Source: Chrysomallon squamiferum
Taxonomy: Eukaryota; Mollusca; Gastropoda; Neomphalida; Peltospiridae
Length of the DNA stretch: 64,000 nucleotides
Assembly: GCA_012295275.1 (NCBI GenBank)
Contig: CM022668.1
Location: 4,093,080-4,157,079 of the forward strand
Direction of reading: 5' to 3'
The notes below the pieces were generated by a model, which saw only the letters and a list, made by a program, of their open reading frames with translations, had not been told where the DNA came from and did no database searches. This document shows, piece by piece, positions 13,928 to 26,318 of this stretch (the stretch's first letter is position 1; each line of letters opens with the position of its first letter). The position numbers were made by a program, and so were the translations under genes.

Positions 13928-15153
13928 CGCAATCGCATTATCAGCTGACTCGGTACTGGTAATGCAGTAAAGATTCACGTAAACAGGACCCTCTGGTAAA
14001 ATTTGCATTAGAGGAACACATTGGAACGGGATAATTTCATCGGCTGCTGTTTGGAGGCATTTCTGATTTGTTTGGCAAATTTCACGGAATCGTGAGAGAA
14101 TTCCGGTTTATCGGGTTCAGTTTTGGGAGGTTTCACTGTACACACGTTCATACACGTTACACGTGCACTGAAACTGATACTATAGAACATTCCATTTCTG
14201 TTGTGAATTTCCCAAAAATTAAAAATTAAATAATAATAATAAAAATTAAAAATTAAAAAAAAATAAATAAACAAATAAATAAATAAATAAATACAAAAAC
14301 AGAAAACAACAAAAAATAATAAAAATGTAAAAATAATAATAATTAAAACAAAATAAAACCTAACAAAATTCAGTTAAAAAATCTTTAGTTTTGTATTCAT
14401 TTACAGATAACAATAAACACTGCTGACAACTTTATTTATTTATTTATTTATTATTATTATTATCATTTTTTTAAAATATAAAACAGATTTTTTTTATAAT
14501 GTGTTTTTAATGTTTGAAAAACCATTGTTGCATTTAATGAAATCTTTATCAGCACGTGCTGAGCGAGTAAGATACACAGGTGTGTTTTTGATTTATTCAG
14601 GTGTTTTAGATGTTTCTGGTTGGCGGTTATTTAAGATAGAACAGGTAAGTGTATGTGTGTGTGGTGTGTGTGTGTACTTGTGCGTGTGTATGTGTGTGTA
14701 CTTGTGTTTGTGTGTGTATGTGTACGTGTGTGTGTGTGTCAGTGTGTTAGCAGACTGTTATTGGACTTGTAGCTTTCTGATGCAGTACACTTTGTTTTAT
14801 GTATATTTTTTATGAATCTTGCAGGTGAACGTGTTTTTCGCGATGAGCGTGAAACAGCTGACAAACGATATTTTATTATTTTTCTCTGTTAGACGTTTGT
14901 CACTGAAACTGATATTTTCTGATGTCGAAGAACACGTTTTAATTTTTTATCTTGTTTTTATTTGTTATTATTAGTTATTTATTTATTATCTTGAGGTCTT
15001 ATTTCTATAATATTATTACTATTATTTTAATGCGTTTATTTATTACCATTTGCATTTTTTTAAACAAGTGAAAAATAGATACAATCGTATGTACGCACGT
15101 ACGTACATACTTGCTTCCATGTATGGACGCATACATAGATAAATACACAACAT
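13928..15153 (+). repeat. Right arm of large inverted repeat
   Basis: Reverse complement of 8597-9897. The inner edge is near GCAATCGCATTATCAG and the outer edge near AAATACACAACATT. It lies wholly inside the duplicated block and recurs at about 47295-48513. Confidence 0.85.
14510..14974 (+). CDS. Putative two-exon gene fragment in the right arm, unknown function
   Basis: Mirror-image counterpart of the frame at 8706-9257. Exon 1 runs from an ATG at 14510 to 14644 (ending FKIEQ), with the donor GTAAGT at 14645. The intron is 180 nt, GT-rich, and ends CTTGCAG at 14824. Exon 2 runs from 14825 (VNVFFAMSVKQLTNDILLFF) through SDVEEHVL to a TAG at 14972-14974. Compared with the left arm it has Y for H in exon 1, I for L near the splice site, D for N in exon 2, and one extra base after VEEHVL that shortens the C-terminus. 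The frame up to VEEHVL is preserved in all copies, but the copies are young, so this is weak evidence for coding. No family recognised. Confidence 0.35.
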
Positions 15154-15410
15154 TATTATAAAAAATAAATAAATGGTTTATGAATGTTTTTCATTTAATT
15201 TGTTAGAATCTAGAGGAAATTAATTCAAATAAATGTATATCTATATCTAAACCAGAAGAAGAAAACCGATGATATTATTTGCTTCTTAAATCTAATTTTA
15301 TCTAACAATGCGACATTTTATATTTTCTGTAGTGAGGTGACAGTTTGTGTATTAAAATCAGATAATGTAATATACATATAGTGAAATTAATTTTATGTAA
15401 CAATATCTTA
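15154..15410. other. AT-rich spacer
   Basis: No gene or structured element seen between the right arm and the purine tract. Confidence 0.5.
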
Positions 15411-15882
15411 TAGTAACAGAAAGAGACAGAGTGACGAAGAAAAAATGACAGAGAGAGACAGAGATAGACGGAGAGAGAGAAAGAGAGACAGAGATAGACG
15501 GAGAGTGAGAAAGAGAGACAGAGAGAGAAAAGAGAGAGACAGAGACAGAGAGAGAGAATAAGAGACAGAGATAGACGAAGGAGAAAGAGAAACAGAGAGA
15601 CAGACAGAGATAGAAAGAGAGAGAGACAGGAAGAAAGTCAGACAGAGAGAGAGAGACAGAGAAAGATACCGAGAAAATTAGAGAGAGAAAGAGAGAGAGG
15701 GACAGAGAGAGAGAGAGGGACAGAGAGAGAGACAGAGAAAGAAAGACAGAGAGATAGACAGAGAGAATAACAGAGAGAATAACAGAGAGGGAGAAAGAGA
15801 GACAGAGAGAAAAAGAGAGAGAGACAGAGGGAGAGAGACAGGGAGAGAGTCAGAGAGAGAAAGAGAATGAGAGAAAGAGTGA
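15411..15882 (+). repeat. Long degenerate purine (GAGA/GACAGA) tract
   Basis: About 470 bp of near-continuous purines made of AGAGAGACAGAG-type words with small internal duplications. The counterpart (about 48776-49188) is shorter by internal deletions. Long purine/pyrimidine strand asymmetry of this kind can adopt triplex structure. Confidence 0.9.
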
Positions 15883-16454
15883 TCTAAACCGAGAAAATTC
15901 TACGCGCTTATTTTAATTATTATTTTCTGTATTCTTGGTGGTTTTTATTTTATTATATATTCATAATCTATTTGAACAAGTGCTAAAAAGTACAACAATT
16001 TGAATAATTTTATCGATGAACTGAGCGATCATCTGCTAGAAACGCAGGAAAACATTTCAACATTCTTCCTGATCTGTAGTCAATCATCAAGGTGTGGTTG
16101 GAAGGTTCGTTGGTTAATTTAAAATTTTAAAGATTTTTTAAAAATTTCGAAACCAAACAGGTTCTTTCAGTTGTTTGAGTACTGGCTTCAGTGTGCTGAT
16201 CAGCATCCTCCCTCTGTTGTATTATTGGCGCCCTGCAAACCGAGCTTCATCTATTTGCAATGCTCTTCATCAGTTCTTACAATTCTCCACGATTGTTAAC
16301 GGAAACGATTTGGGTACAAATGTCACGACACATGTTGGACCAATCACATATTGATTCGTTACCTCCACCAGTCAAATCTTGCATGTTCAATAAAATAAAA
16401 TAAACGTTAATTCAAAAATTTGGCACAGAGAAAGATTGTAATGGACTTTTTTAT
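15883..16454. other. Non-coding flank of the transposase relic
   Basis: No open frame of note. Base composition is a little more balanced than elsewhere at 16180-16400, possibly part of the decayed element next to it. Confidence 0.4.
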
Positions 16455-16673
16455 TTAAATCTGTATAATGGAAAACAAAAACATTTCCGGCGCCAGTTTT
16501 GCAACGTAAAGTTGGCAGGATTTCACCGTTTTTTTACTTCGAGCTGCCTTCATTTCTTCACCACAACGATAACCTGGTGCAGCGTTTTCTTCATCATCTA
16601 CAAGGCCATTTCTTCGTAAAAATTCAACTGCCTTCGTCTCGTCCCTGATCACGTCGTAAAACGCTTCAGTCAA
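16455..16673 (-). pseudogene. Relic resembling the N-terminal zinc ribbon of a Merlin/IS1595-type transposase
   Basis: The frame begins with an acidic helix and the phrase AVEFLRRNGLVDDEENA, followed by YRCGEEMKAARSKK. An FLR(R/E)-x-G-L phrase leading to C-x-C-G-x-x-M is what I know from the start of Merlin/IS1595-like transposases and their eukaryotic relatives. After SKK the match moves to another frame, where a stop codon and then WRRKC follow; this could be the second half of the zinc ribbon. No DDE catalytic domain follows, so this is a broken fragment at most. The copy at 49762-49983 differs by a small insertion at the same lysine-rich point. The assignment rests on a short motif. Confidence 0.4.
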
Positions 16674-16679
16674 AATCTT

Positions 16680-17693
16680 AAGAGTTTTTTAGAAACAGAA
16701 AAGTAAATGAATAAGTGGCCTGGAAGTGATGTTCTTATAAATGTATCATAATCTTAAAAGTATTATAAACTTTACATGAAAGTTTGAATGTGGTAGAAAA
16801 CTTTGATGAAAAATTCGGTAAAATCTACTGACTATTTTCAAAAAACAAACCGCTTTTAAAAAGCATTATCGGAAAGACAAATATTTTATCCTTAAGAAAT
16901 AACAGAAATGAAGATTAAAGCAGCCACACATCGGCCCAATCTGAAAGTGACGTCACCAGACCATGGCCATTCTTTTTATAAAATATCGACTGAACCTCCA
17001 ACTTACTATTTATGTGATTAAATCTGGGTTGATGACATGGAAACCGGTTACGTATACATTGCCTGATTGTGCCGCTTTGCCTAATAAAATCATCAAAGTT
17101 AATTAGGCACATAACTTCTCGACATAATGTTAGTTACAGGCTGTATACAGGAGGCCTTCAGCACAAAATCGGGGGAGGTTTTGAGCATTTATTTTCTCAC
17201 GCCCTAAACGATAAATATCTACGGTCACGAGACTTCAAGTTTCATTTTTGTTGTTGTGATCTAAAACTAGCAGTCATTTGTGATTCTTTATTTTTTGTAT
17301 ATACGTTTTTATTACATTTTTAAAAATTATTGATATTATTTTATTATATTTATTATTCATATTCTTCTTCTTATTTTTTTTTTTTTTCAAAGAGAAATGA
17401 TGAACCCCTAAAAAAATAAAATTTCCGGTTTTCTAATTTATCCCTTCTAAATGTATTTAATCATCTAGATCTTATGAATTTGTTTTATTTCGCAAACTAA
17501 GAGATACATGCATAAATACTATTTCTACAGCCGGTAGAGGGAGGCCCAATGAGGGTTATTAACCTTAAAATGGAAATATTATAATACTGTTTGCACATGA
17601 ATTACAAGACTGAAACAAGGTATAAAATATAATAAAAGATTGTTAAAAATTCAGTCATATATTTTTGTAAATATATCACTTACAGCATTGATA

Positions 17694-17694
<1 letters not shown>
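16680..17694. other. Non-coding DNA, slightly GC-richer at 16910-17240
   Basis: Open frames on both strands at 16915-17323 show no family signature and overlap each other. The segment ending near 17240 is closely preserved in the second copy. It could be an unidentified dispersed repeat. Confidence 0.4.

Positions 17695-17745
<51 letters not shown>
17695..17745. repeat. (TTA)n microsatellite
   Basis: About 16 TTA units; longer in the second copy (51006-51070). Confidence 0.95.
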
Positions 17746-18160
17746 TTATTATTTGTATCATTATTATTTTAATTTTAATTTTAATTAAATGAATGAATGA
17801 ATTAATTTATTTTATTTATTACTTGTTTTTGGCAGACGCGAATGGTAATTTTGTTAACAGTAACACAAAGAGGAAAACAGATTATAATCAGAACCGAACA
17901 GTGATTTCGGGCAGGAACATTTATTTTTAAAAACGTCAGTTAAATAAGAAAATAGAAGGCATACGGCTTAATAAAAACATGATTCATGTATTTTTTAAAA
18001 TTTGTTCTTTGCACATATACATATACACCGATATATAAGATTGTTTTTAATGAATCAAGTAGGCTCTCATACATCATTTTTTTTATTTTTTATTTGTTCT
18101 TTGCATTCACGGAAACATACGATGATCTCCGATTGTTCATTCCTAATGATCTCAATATGT

Positions 18161-18163
<3 letters not shown>

Positions 18164-18226
<63 letters not shown>
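18164..18226. repeat. (CT)n microsatellite with T-run
   Basis: About 31 CT units followed by 12 T. The second copy (51484-51562) is longer and preceded by a local duplication. Confidence 0.95.
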
Positions 18227-18234
<8 letters not shown>

Positions 18235-18424
18235 TTTTCAAATAGGGTGATTTAACATGATGGCTGTGTGTCTCTGTCTGTCTGTGTGTGTGTGTGTCTG
18301 GTTTCAACTGGCGAGGTGTCTCATGAGACAGATTCTTGTGGAGTCTTTATTCACTATGAGTTTTCGGACCCAGACTGGAAATAGTCATGAGAATTTTCTC
18401 ATAACAGTAGACTTTTCACAAAGT

Positions 18425-18870
18425 GTATAGAATAAACAATATTACCATTACTGTATCATCTATCTGTCCTTCTGTCCAGTCCTCCATGTACAAATCTTCT
18501 GTCCGTCTATCAGTTCATACAAACATCTAATCCAACCACCTATCTATCCATATATACATGTATAGTTCTTCTCTCTTCAAGCGATTCCATTATACATCCA
18601 TCCATCATACATTCATCATCTCATCAATTTTTCTATTTATCTATCCACTCACGGATGTCTCTGCTCAGCTATCTACACATCCTTCCTGCAGTCTGTTTCT
18701 CTGTAATCTCTTTAAAATAACATTCTTTGTCTTTCTGACCGTCCCATGCCTATTTGACTGTCTAAAATCAACATACACACACCAAACACAAGCAAACACA
18801 CAAACATACGCACACACCAAATGCACACACACACATACACAAATACACACACACACACACACATACACAT
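18425..18870. repeat. CATC/CTAT-rich and AC-rich low-complexity region
   Basis: Degenerate TATCTGTC/CATCCATC words (18450-18620) and an AC-rich tract (18775-18868). The open frames across it are low complexity. Confidence 0.6.
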
Positions 18871-19187
18871 GAGGTGCACAGATACTAAGGAAGTTTATTT
18901 ATCTACATCAGACTTTATACTGAGAAGTGTAGAAAGCGCTCCGCTCAAGTGATGATATTTTATGAGCTATGCAACAGATTTTTCTGCTAACTAGAGGTGC
19001 AACGATGTTGTCAGCCATTTGTTTTGATAAAAGAAAATAAAAAAGTGATACAAATAATCAATATGTGTTTTATTACTTTGCTGGCTTAGAAAACTTTACG
19101 CTGAATAATAATAAGCTAAAGATTGTATTTTGAAACGAATTTACGAAGGAGTCAAGTCATACGGATTTTAGAAGGATTTTAGAATAT

Positions 19188-19260
19188 ATGTGTGTGTGTG
19201 TGTGGTTGTGTGTGTGTGTGTGTGTGTGTGTTTGTGTGTGTGTCTGTGTATTTGTCTGTG
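19188..19260. repeat. (GT)n microsatellite
   Basis: GT run with a few interruptions. The second copy (52527-52608) has a longer uninterrupted core. Confidence 0.95.
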
Positions 19261-19400
19261 TTACTAGGGTCAGGGGAGTATTCATTGTCTGCGGTAGTGA
19301 GCTGAAAATTCAAAAAATATTTCAATTCTCAGGTCGTTGTATGTACTGAAATATGTATCTGAAAAAATCGTTTTAAAGAAAGTTTATTAAAATTAGCATT

Positions 19401-19422
19401 TAATAATAATAATAATAATAAC

Positions 19423-19455
<33 letters not shown>

Positions 19456-19456
19456 T
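19401..19456. repeat. (AAT)n microsatellite
   Basis: About 18 AAT units with one AAC interruption, which is also present in the second copy at 52747-52804. Confidence 0.95.
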
Positions 19457-22400
19457 TAAGAAAGAAAAAAAAAAGAAAGAAAGAAACTAAAATGAATAAT
19501 AGAACAAACAAGTTTTATTGTATTTTTGATATGCCCGATGATCAATATATTTTATATTATGTTTATTTACTGTAATGCAAAATATTACCAAGAACGGCTA
19601 TTCACATTTTTTTTATAAAAAAAGTTCTTTCTTTTTTTTATTTTGTTATTTATTTATTTATTTATTATTTATTATTATTAATTATTTATGTATTTATTTA
19701 TTTTTAGTTTGTTTATGAAGCTAAAAAATTATAAAAAAAGAAAAAATACAAATATATGTATTGTAGTGAAAATTAGTACTTCAAACTGATAAGATAGTTT
19801 TACCATGTAGTCAATTTAAAAAAAAAGTCAATTTGTTATTTTATTTATTTATTTTTTTAAATACGTTGAAAACTTTGAAAACATTCATAACTGTAGGTAA
19901 GTACACTTTGCCATTAATTACAATTACAATTCCTAAAAAATATCATATTTAATTCTTTATAATTCAGAAAGATTGTTTGGCATATTATATTATTATTTTA
20001 GAACTTTTCTCTTTTCAGTATTAACATCATTTTTTTTTTCAATGTTAGAAGACGGACAGGAGTTTTTTAATTTAGAAATATTGTCTAAATTTCAATAAAT
20101 TGGCCAATGTGTATATTGATATTTTATCTTCAGCTTTTCAAAATTTTAGTTTAAACTAAGTAATTACTGAGTTTAGAAAAACTGTATCCTAAAATATCAA
20201 TTCATCATCCAAAATATTTGTATAGTGTAATTATAATCTAGTTTTGGACTTAGTGGTGTGCAGTATAACTCTGGTTTAAACTTGAATGAAGTCAGTAATA
20301 TTTAAAAAAACGATTTTTACCATACAATTAATATTTTCATAATATATTTTAAAGATGGAGAAAATGCTTTTAATTTATTTATATTTTAATTTTAGAATTA
20401 TTTGTCGTAATATCTTAATAATAAGTTATACTTACAATGAGAATATTTTTCTTTTGCTAGTTATTTTATGGATTGAAGACAATTATTTGATAGCCGTCAA
20501 CAAAAAAGAATGCATTTAGGCAGAAAATGCCAGAAATGAAATGTGGTAGAAAAAGGACATTATCAAAACTTGTGACTTGAGATTCATTGATTCATTTCTG
20601 TATGGTCTCTGTAGGTGAATAAATATATTTTTTGTTATAATATTAGTATTGTTACATTAGTTACGATGTACCAGCTTTACTTCTTGTTTACTATTTTTTT
20701 TGAGACCTCAGATTCCCACTTGAATTGTCTTAGATGAATATGTGTAGTCATGTTTTTAATTCTGTTCATGGTTTTTAGTCTCTGGAAATACTAAAAATAT
20801 TTGTCCTATTTCGTCCTTTTATATTATTTTATTTTATTTTATTTTTTGACATGATGTATTCAGTTTATCCTACATAAAGTTACATTTTTTCACCAATGCA
20901 CTAGTCACAAGAATATCTTTTCATGTGTGTTTTCATGTTGCTTAATTTTAGTACAGTATAATAATAATTATTGATCTAATAGAAGACTGTCAGTTAATGT
21001 ACAGCTGACATGTTACTAAAGACAAGTTTGTAAATCTGTGCAAGTTCTCACTTAAACAGTCAGTATTTGTTTTACTCAAGTACAACTGCTCAGTTGTTAT
21101 TAATCAAAGGTCTTGGTTTTTGCTGTTCTGATTACAGTAAAATGTCCTAGCAGACAAGTTACAACTATTAATATCAAACAAGCAAAGACGCGCACATAGA
21201 CGTGAATACTAAAAGAATACTAAAAAAAGTCTTTAAAGAGAAAAATCCTTTAATTAAAACAATTTTGAAAATTAAGAATATTAAATATAGTTAAAACATA
21301 AACTGCTTTTTATCTTAATTTACTTACCATACCTGAAAAATACTATTTAAAGAGTATAGATATTTTTAACTGGATACTATTTTATGTATTTATTTTTATT
21401 GGACTGCAGTGTTTGTCTTATATATAACAAACATGTAGTAAGTACAGTGGTATATTAATAATAACAACTCCCAATTTACAGAAACAGAAACACAGAGTTA
21501 ATATGAATTAAAATAGTTTTAAAATAATGGACTTCATAGCCATTGTCTTACACATTTGCTAATTACTGTATTAAAAGTTCACATACTTGTTATACATGTT
21601 GTTTTAACCACAAATCTCTTAACATTTTATTTATTTTTAGTTATGCTTTTAAATCTATGATCATTTTTTAAATTATATGTTTAAATTAAAATTAAAAATA
21701 TTGTAAAATGCTTAAAATTTGTGCTGTTCCATATGGAAAACATTAGTACAAAAATACCTTTTCAGTTATAACATTTAATTCCTTTTTAAATTATTAACTT
21801 TGAATGATTCAAAAATAAAAATACTTTATTTTATATTTATTTCCAAAAACATGAATGGATATTATTTAGTTTTATTATTTTAAATTTAAAAAAAAAAAGT
21901 TCTCTTTTAATTTTAACTTTATATCACCTGACTATTTGTGTATGCTCTGTGTCAGAATACAGACTGATCTAAGGGTTCCTTGTCCTGGATGATAGCCAGT
22001 GGGTAGTCAGTTATTTGAAATTTAGTTTAGACACCTCTATTGCATTTAATATTTTTGAGGGGTCTTGCATAGGAATTATTTTCCTTTAATACCCATATTA
22101 TTTTTATCTAACTGACCTAAATCTTTCAGAATGTTTTTATTGTAAAAATCCTGAGATTTTTTTTTTCAGTTATTGTATTTGCTGATAAATGGTCACAGTT
22201 TTAACCTGTATGATACATTGAATTACAACAGGTTGTGTTTATTATTGGTTAAGTGTTTGCTATTAGATGATGAAAGCCTGTTTCATTGGAGGGGATGTTA
22301 AATTGATTTTATGTAATTATAAAAATGAACTTTTCATGGGATTTAAACTTGGTAGTAGACACAGATGGGACAAACAGTTTCAGAATCTTATAAAAGTTTA

Positions 22401-23178
22401 TATTGATCAACAGCCCATTTCTCATGTGTACAGATGTATTATAAACATAGATAAAATAATTTATGTCCTGTTTCAAAATTTTTATTTTATTCAGTTGAAA
22501 CATGTTGGACCATCATCCAGATATTTTATATTGTCTGTGGGATTTTGCTCACCTCAATCTGCCATACAAACAACATTTAAATGTAACACTTAAAAAAAAA
22601 AAAAAAAAAATAAAAAAATAAACTAAATAAAAATAAATAAATGAGATATTTAAAGAAATAAAACATTTCACCATTAGCTCAGAAATAATAATAATATGGA
22701 GAACTTCAGAATTATATACAAGTCTTTAAAAAAGCAACTTTGAATGAAATTAATGTTTTCTTGTATGATGATCAAACTGTTTGGTAGTTTTATTTTTACT
22801 AGTTAACAGCAAAGGATATTTTACATGCATCACACAAGAGTGATGTGTGATCAGTCTTGTTTCTCTCATTTCCTCTTTCTAATTTCACTGTGAATACTGA
22901 TGATTTTTTATTTTATATTTAAAATATTTCAAATGTTATTTTATTTTATTTTATTTATTTTTCTATAAACATTATTTTATTTATTAATTTAATTTTTCAT
23001 CAGATATTTACTTGTCTATTTTAATTCTGTGTCCTGGGATTTCAGTTAAGGGCCCCTATTGTTTTCCCAGAACATAGTTTGAAATAGTTTGCTTAAGATC
23101 CCTAAATAATAATCCAAATTTATCTGCTGTAAACTGTTTAGCTTTCTTATTTATAATTTTTGGCATCATATTTACATG
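19457..23178. other. AT-rich block almost identical between the two copies
   Basis: No recognised gene. Compared by eye with 52805-56523, it shows very few substitutions, most differences being homopolymer length, whereas flanking DNA differs more. It includes an open frame of 108 codons (22267-22593), without a family signature, that ends directly in a poly-A run (22592-22610). That frame is kept in the second copy (55604-55930) with one replaced residue, but similarity is so high throughout that this says little about coding. Confidence 0.5.
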
Positions 23179-23396
23179 GCAGATTTGTAGAATAAATGAA
23201 GGTATCTTTGTGTTGCACATTTGTAGAATATTCAGATATCTTCACATTTGTCTGGCATGTTTACGTAATAATTCTGATATCTTCATGTTTGTATGGCAGA
23301 TTGGTGCCATGATTCAAGATGTCTTCTGCTTTTATGTCAGATTTGTAGAATAATTCTGATATCTTTCTGTTTGTAGAGCAGATTTGTAGAATATTT
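23179..23396 (+). repeat. ~41-bp minisatellite
   Basis: About five and a half units of the form GCAGATTTGTAGAATAATTC followed by TGATATCTTCATGTTTGTATG, period close to 41 bp, moderately diverged from one another. The second copy is at about 56524-56742. Confidence 0.75.
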
Positions 23397-25025
23397 TTAA
23401 TCATAAAGATTATAATATCCCATTGAGTAAAATAATAAAATATCTGACGTGAGAGATACCTACTGGATTTCAGAATTTCTAGCACCAAACATCAGAAATA
23501 ACCAGTTTAATCACGGCAAAACACTGGTCATAGCCAAACATAGGAATAACCAATTCAGTTGCAGATCCAGAAATAAAATAACGGTTAGTGGTGGCTGGAT
23601 TGGGAGTCCAGTTGTTTCCCAAAGCTGCACATATTTTGCCAAGGTTGTGATTTAAAGAAAAAATTTAAACATTTTCTCTTTCTAATGAATGCTGAGAATG
23701 TTAGATCAGTTAGACTGTCACAAACACTTTAGGTGATGTGTATGCATCAATAATCGGTAGTAAAATCAGTATGTTAATGTGATTTATCTGGTAAAAGTAA
23801 TAAAAGAAGAATAAAAGAGAATGGGAAGTACAGGTGTTTCATTACTTAGTCAAACAGTAAGGACTCGGACAGCATGTGGTGTGGTGCAAAGCCATAAAAC
23901 TGTTAAAATCTGCTTTTGCTTACTTCAGAGTGAACTGCTTTTGTGTTTAAGCTCATATGTCACAACATCTAAACAGTTTTGAATGGAGTTACCTATAAGC
24001 ACTCTGGTGGTTCTTTCCTAATAGCACGTATCCAGCATATCTTCATGTTTTACTGGTTTCAATGCATGTGTCATATCCAAGAAATGCAGGCAGATGGATA
24101 CCATTTCTCGCCTGAAATATCACAGGCTTCTTTTCATTGTACTTTCAGCTATGAAGAGTTCATTATGCACCAGTTTCCAGCAGTTGTAATTAAAATACAA
24201 CCCATTTCAGTTGGAAAAAATGATGTATATACATTGTTTTGTGTTGTACATTGGCAACACTGTTATGGTTAAGATGAAATTATTAAATGTCACAGATACA
24301 AATATCTTACAGGTGTCTGTGATATCATGTTTAATGTATTTTGAGTGACTTAGTAAAATTTGTAAAATTCAATCATTATATTTGGAATGAAAATTAAACA
24401 AGAAAAAAAAAGAAAATAAGAAAAAGAAGTAAATTCACCTCCACTGGATCAGCAACTGTAGTTTATTCTATTTTATTAAAAGTTGTAGTGGTGTCAAACT
24501 GTATAATAACCAATTTTAAGTGTTTAGCTTACCTCGCTCTATGTCATTTCTGCCTATGTCAAATACATCTTTTGATTCATGTTGTCAAAAATTAAACTGT
24601 TTAACATTTGTAAACTTTACTTTTTTTCTTCAGCACTGGCAACAGTTGTGCCTTTTTTTCTCCACAGTGCAGGCTCAAATCACATTAGAGTGAGAACGAA
24701 AGAAGAAAACATTGACCAAAAAAAATGGACTGATCATTAATTATATTGTAATAGTACTTACAAACGTTTATTACAGTATATGGTTATTTGAATATAAATG
24801 GAGCAAAAGTTTAAGATAATATAAGAAGTGACTTTTGAAAAGCAGTCTTTAGATAACCTGGTTCAATGTGTAACTTTATGAAGCAAAGAGGAGACTGTTT
24901 CAGAAGTCTTCTTCAGAGTATTACAGGTTTCACTAGGTTTTCCTGAAGGTTTTGTCAGACCTTCCAGTGGCAATTTCAATCACTGTGTTACCCATATTTA
25001 TTGCTGTCAGCTACACACTACCTGT
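23397..25025. other. Non-coding DNA with short unassigned frames
   Basis: Frames at 23449-23655 and 23979-24272 have no recognisable domain; the first changes its C-terminus in the second copy through a one-base indel. Two pyrimidine-rich AG acceptor-like sites lie near 24635 and 24667, but no exon can be built on them. Confidence 0.45.
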
Positions 25026-25712
25026 CTGCTGTTATAGTAGTGGAAATACTCTAAGGATACCCATATTTATTGTTGTTACATCTCTGCTGTTGTTGTAGTG
25101 GTAAAACACAAGGGATACCCATATTTACTGTTGTCTGATATTGACTACGTGTCTGCTGTTGTTGTAGTGGTAAAACACTAGGCATACCCATATTTGTTGG
25201 TGTTGTCACACATCGAGCGGTAAAAACACAAGCCATGTCTGCTGTTGTTGTAGTGGTAAACAGTACTATACCCATATTTATTGTTGTCAGACATACACAT
25301 CACATCTACTTTTGTTTTAGTGTTAAAACATTAGCCATATAAAAATGTATTATTGTCAAACATCAAATACATGTCTGCTGTTGTTGTAGTAGTAAAACAG
25401 TACCAAATCCCATATTTATTATAATCGGACATCGACTACATGTCTGCTGTTGTTGTAGTGGAAAAAAAGACTATGCATACTGTTGTTTGTAGTGGTAAAA
25501 GACTATGCATACCGATAATTATTGTTGTCAAACATCGACTTCATAGCTGCTGTTATTGCAGTGGTAAAACCCTAACCATAACCATATTTATTGTTGTCAG
25601 ACATCGATTACGTGTGTTGTGTTGTTGTGATACAAAAGCACTAGGTATATCCATATTTATTGTTGTAAGACGTCCATTACATATCTGCTGTTGTTGCAGT
25701 GGTAAAACCCAA
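25026..25712 (+). repeat. ~69-bp minisatellite bordering the satellite
   Basis: About ten units beginning CTGCTGTTGTTGTAGTGGTA, with internal CCCATATTTATTGTTGTC and CGACTACATGT, period about 69 bp with deletions and a partial duplication. Since 69 is a multiple of three, frames stay open across units, which explains the repetitive open frames on both strands here. The second copy is at about 58359-59004. Confidence 0.85.
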
Positions 25713-26252
25713 ATTATTTACGTAGTTACTTATTTTCTTTCTTACTTAGATAATTATTTACGCATTTTACTTGATTTCTTCCTTCCTTAGATAATTGTTA
25801 ATGTACAAATTTGCATTTTCTCTTACTTGGTCGCTTCCATCCCAATTTAGATCATTATTTAGTATTTACTTACCTTCTTTCATAGTTAGGTAATTGTTAA
25901 TGTACTTACTTAGCTCACTATTTACTAACTTACTCGCTTCCTTGCTAATTTAGGACATTAGTTAAGTTCTTACTTACATTCTTACTCACATAATTGTAAA
26001 TGTACTGACATGCATTCTGACTTACTTAGTTACTTGCTTCCTTGCTTACTTAGGTCATTATTTACGTAATTACATGATTTATTTCTTACTTAGATAATTG
26101 TAAACATACTTACTTGCATTCTCACTAACTTAGTAAGTAGCATCCTTGCTTACTTAGGTGATTATTTACGTACTTAATTACGTTCTTACTTAGGTAATTG
26201 TTAATGTACGAATTTGCATTTTCTCTTAGTTGCTCGCTTCCTTGCCATATTA

Positions 26253-26318
26253 GATCATTATTTACGTACTTCCTTGCCATATTAGATCATTATTTACGTA
26301 CTTACTTACTTTCTTTGA
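26253..26318 (+). repeat. 33-bp internal duplication in one satellite unit
   Basis: The phrase CTTCCTTGCCATATTAGATC plus its continuation occurs twice in direct succession. This makes the first half-unit 436 bp rather than 403 bp. Confidence 0.8.

Noticed and set aside
22267-22593. 108-codon frame, second copy at 55604-55930
   Set aside because: No start context, domain or intron signal, and conservation equals that of the surrounding near-identical block. Kept only as a note.
23449-24272. Short frames at 23449-23655 and 23979-24272
   Set aside because: No domain signature. The first changes its end in the second copy, and the second loses its upstream part there (57392-57619).
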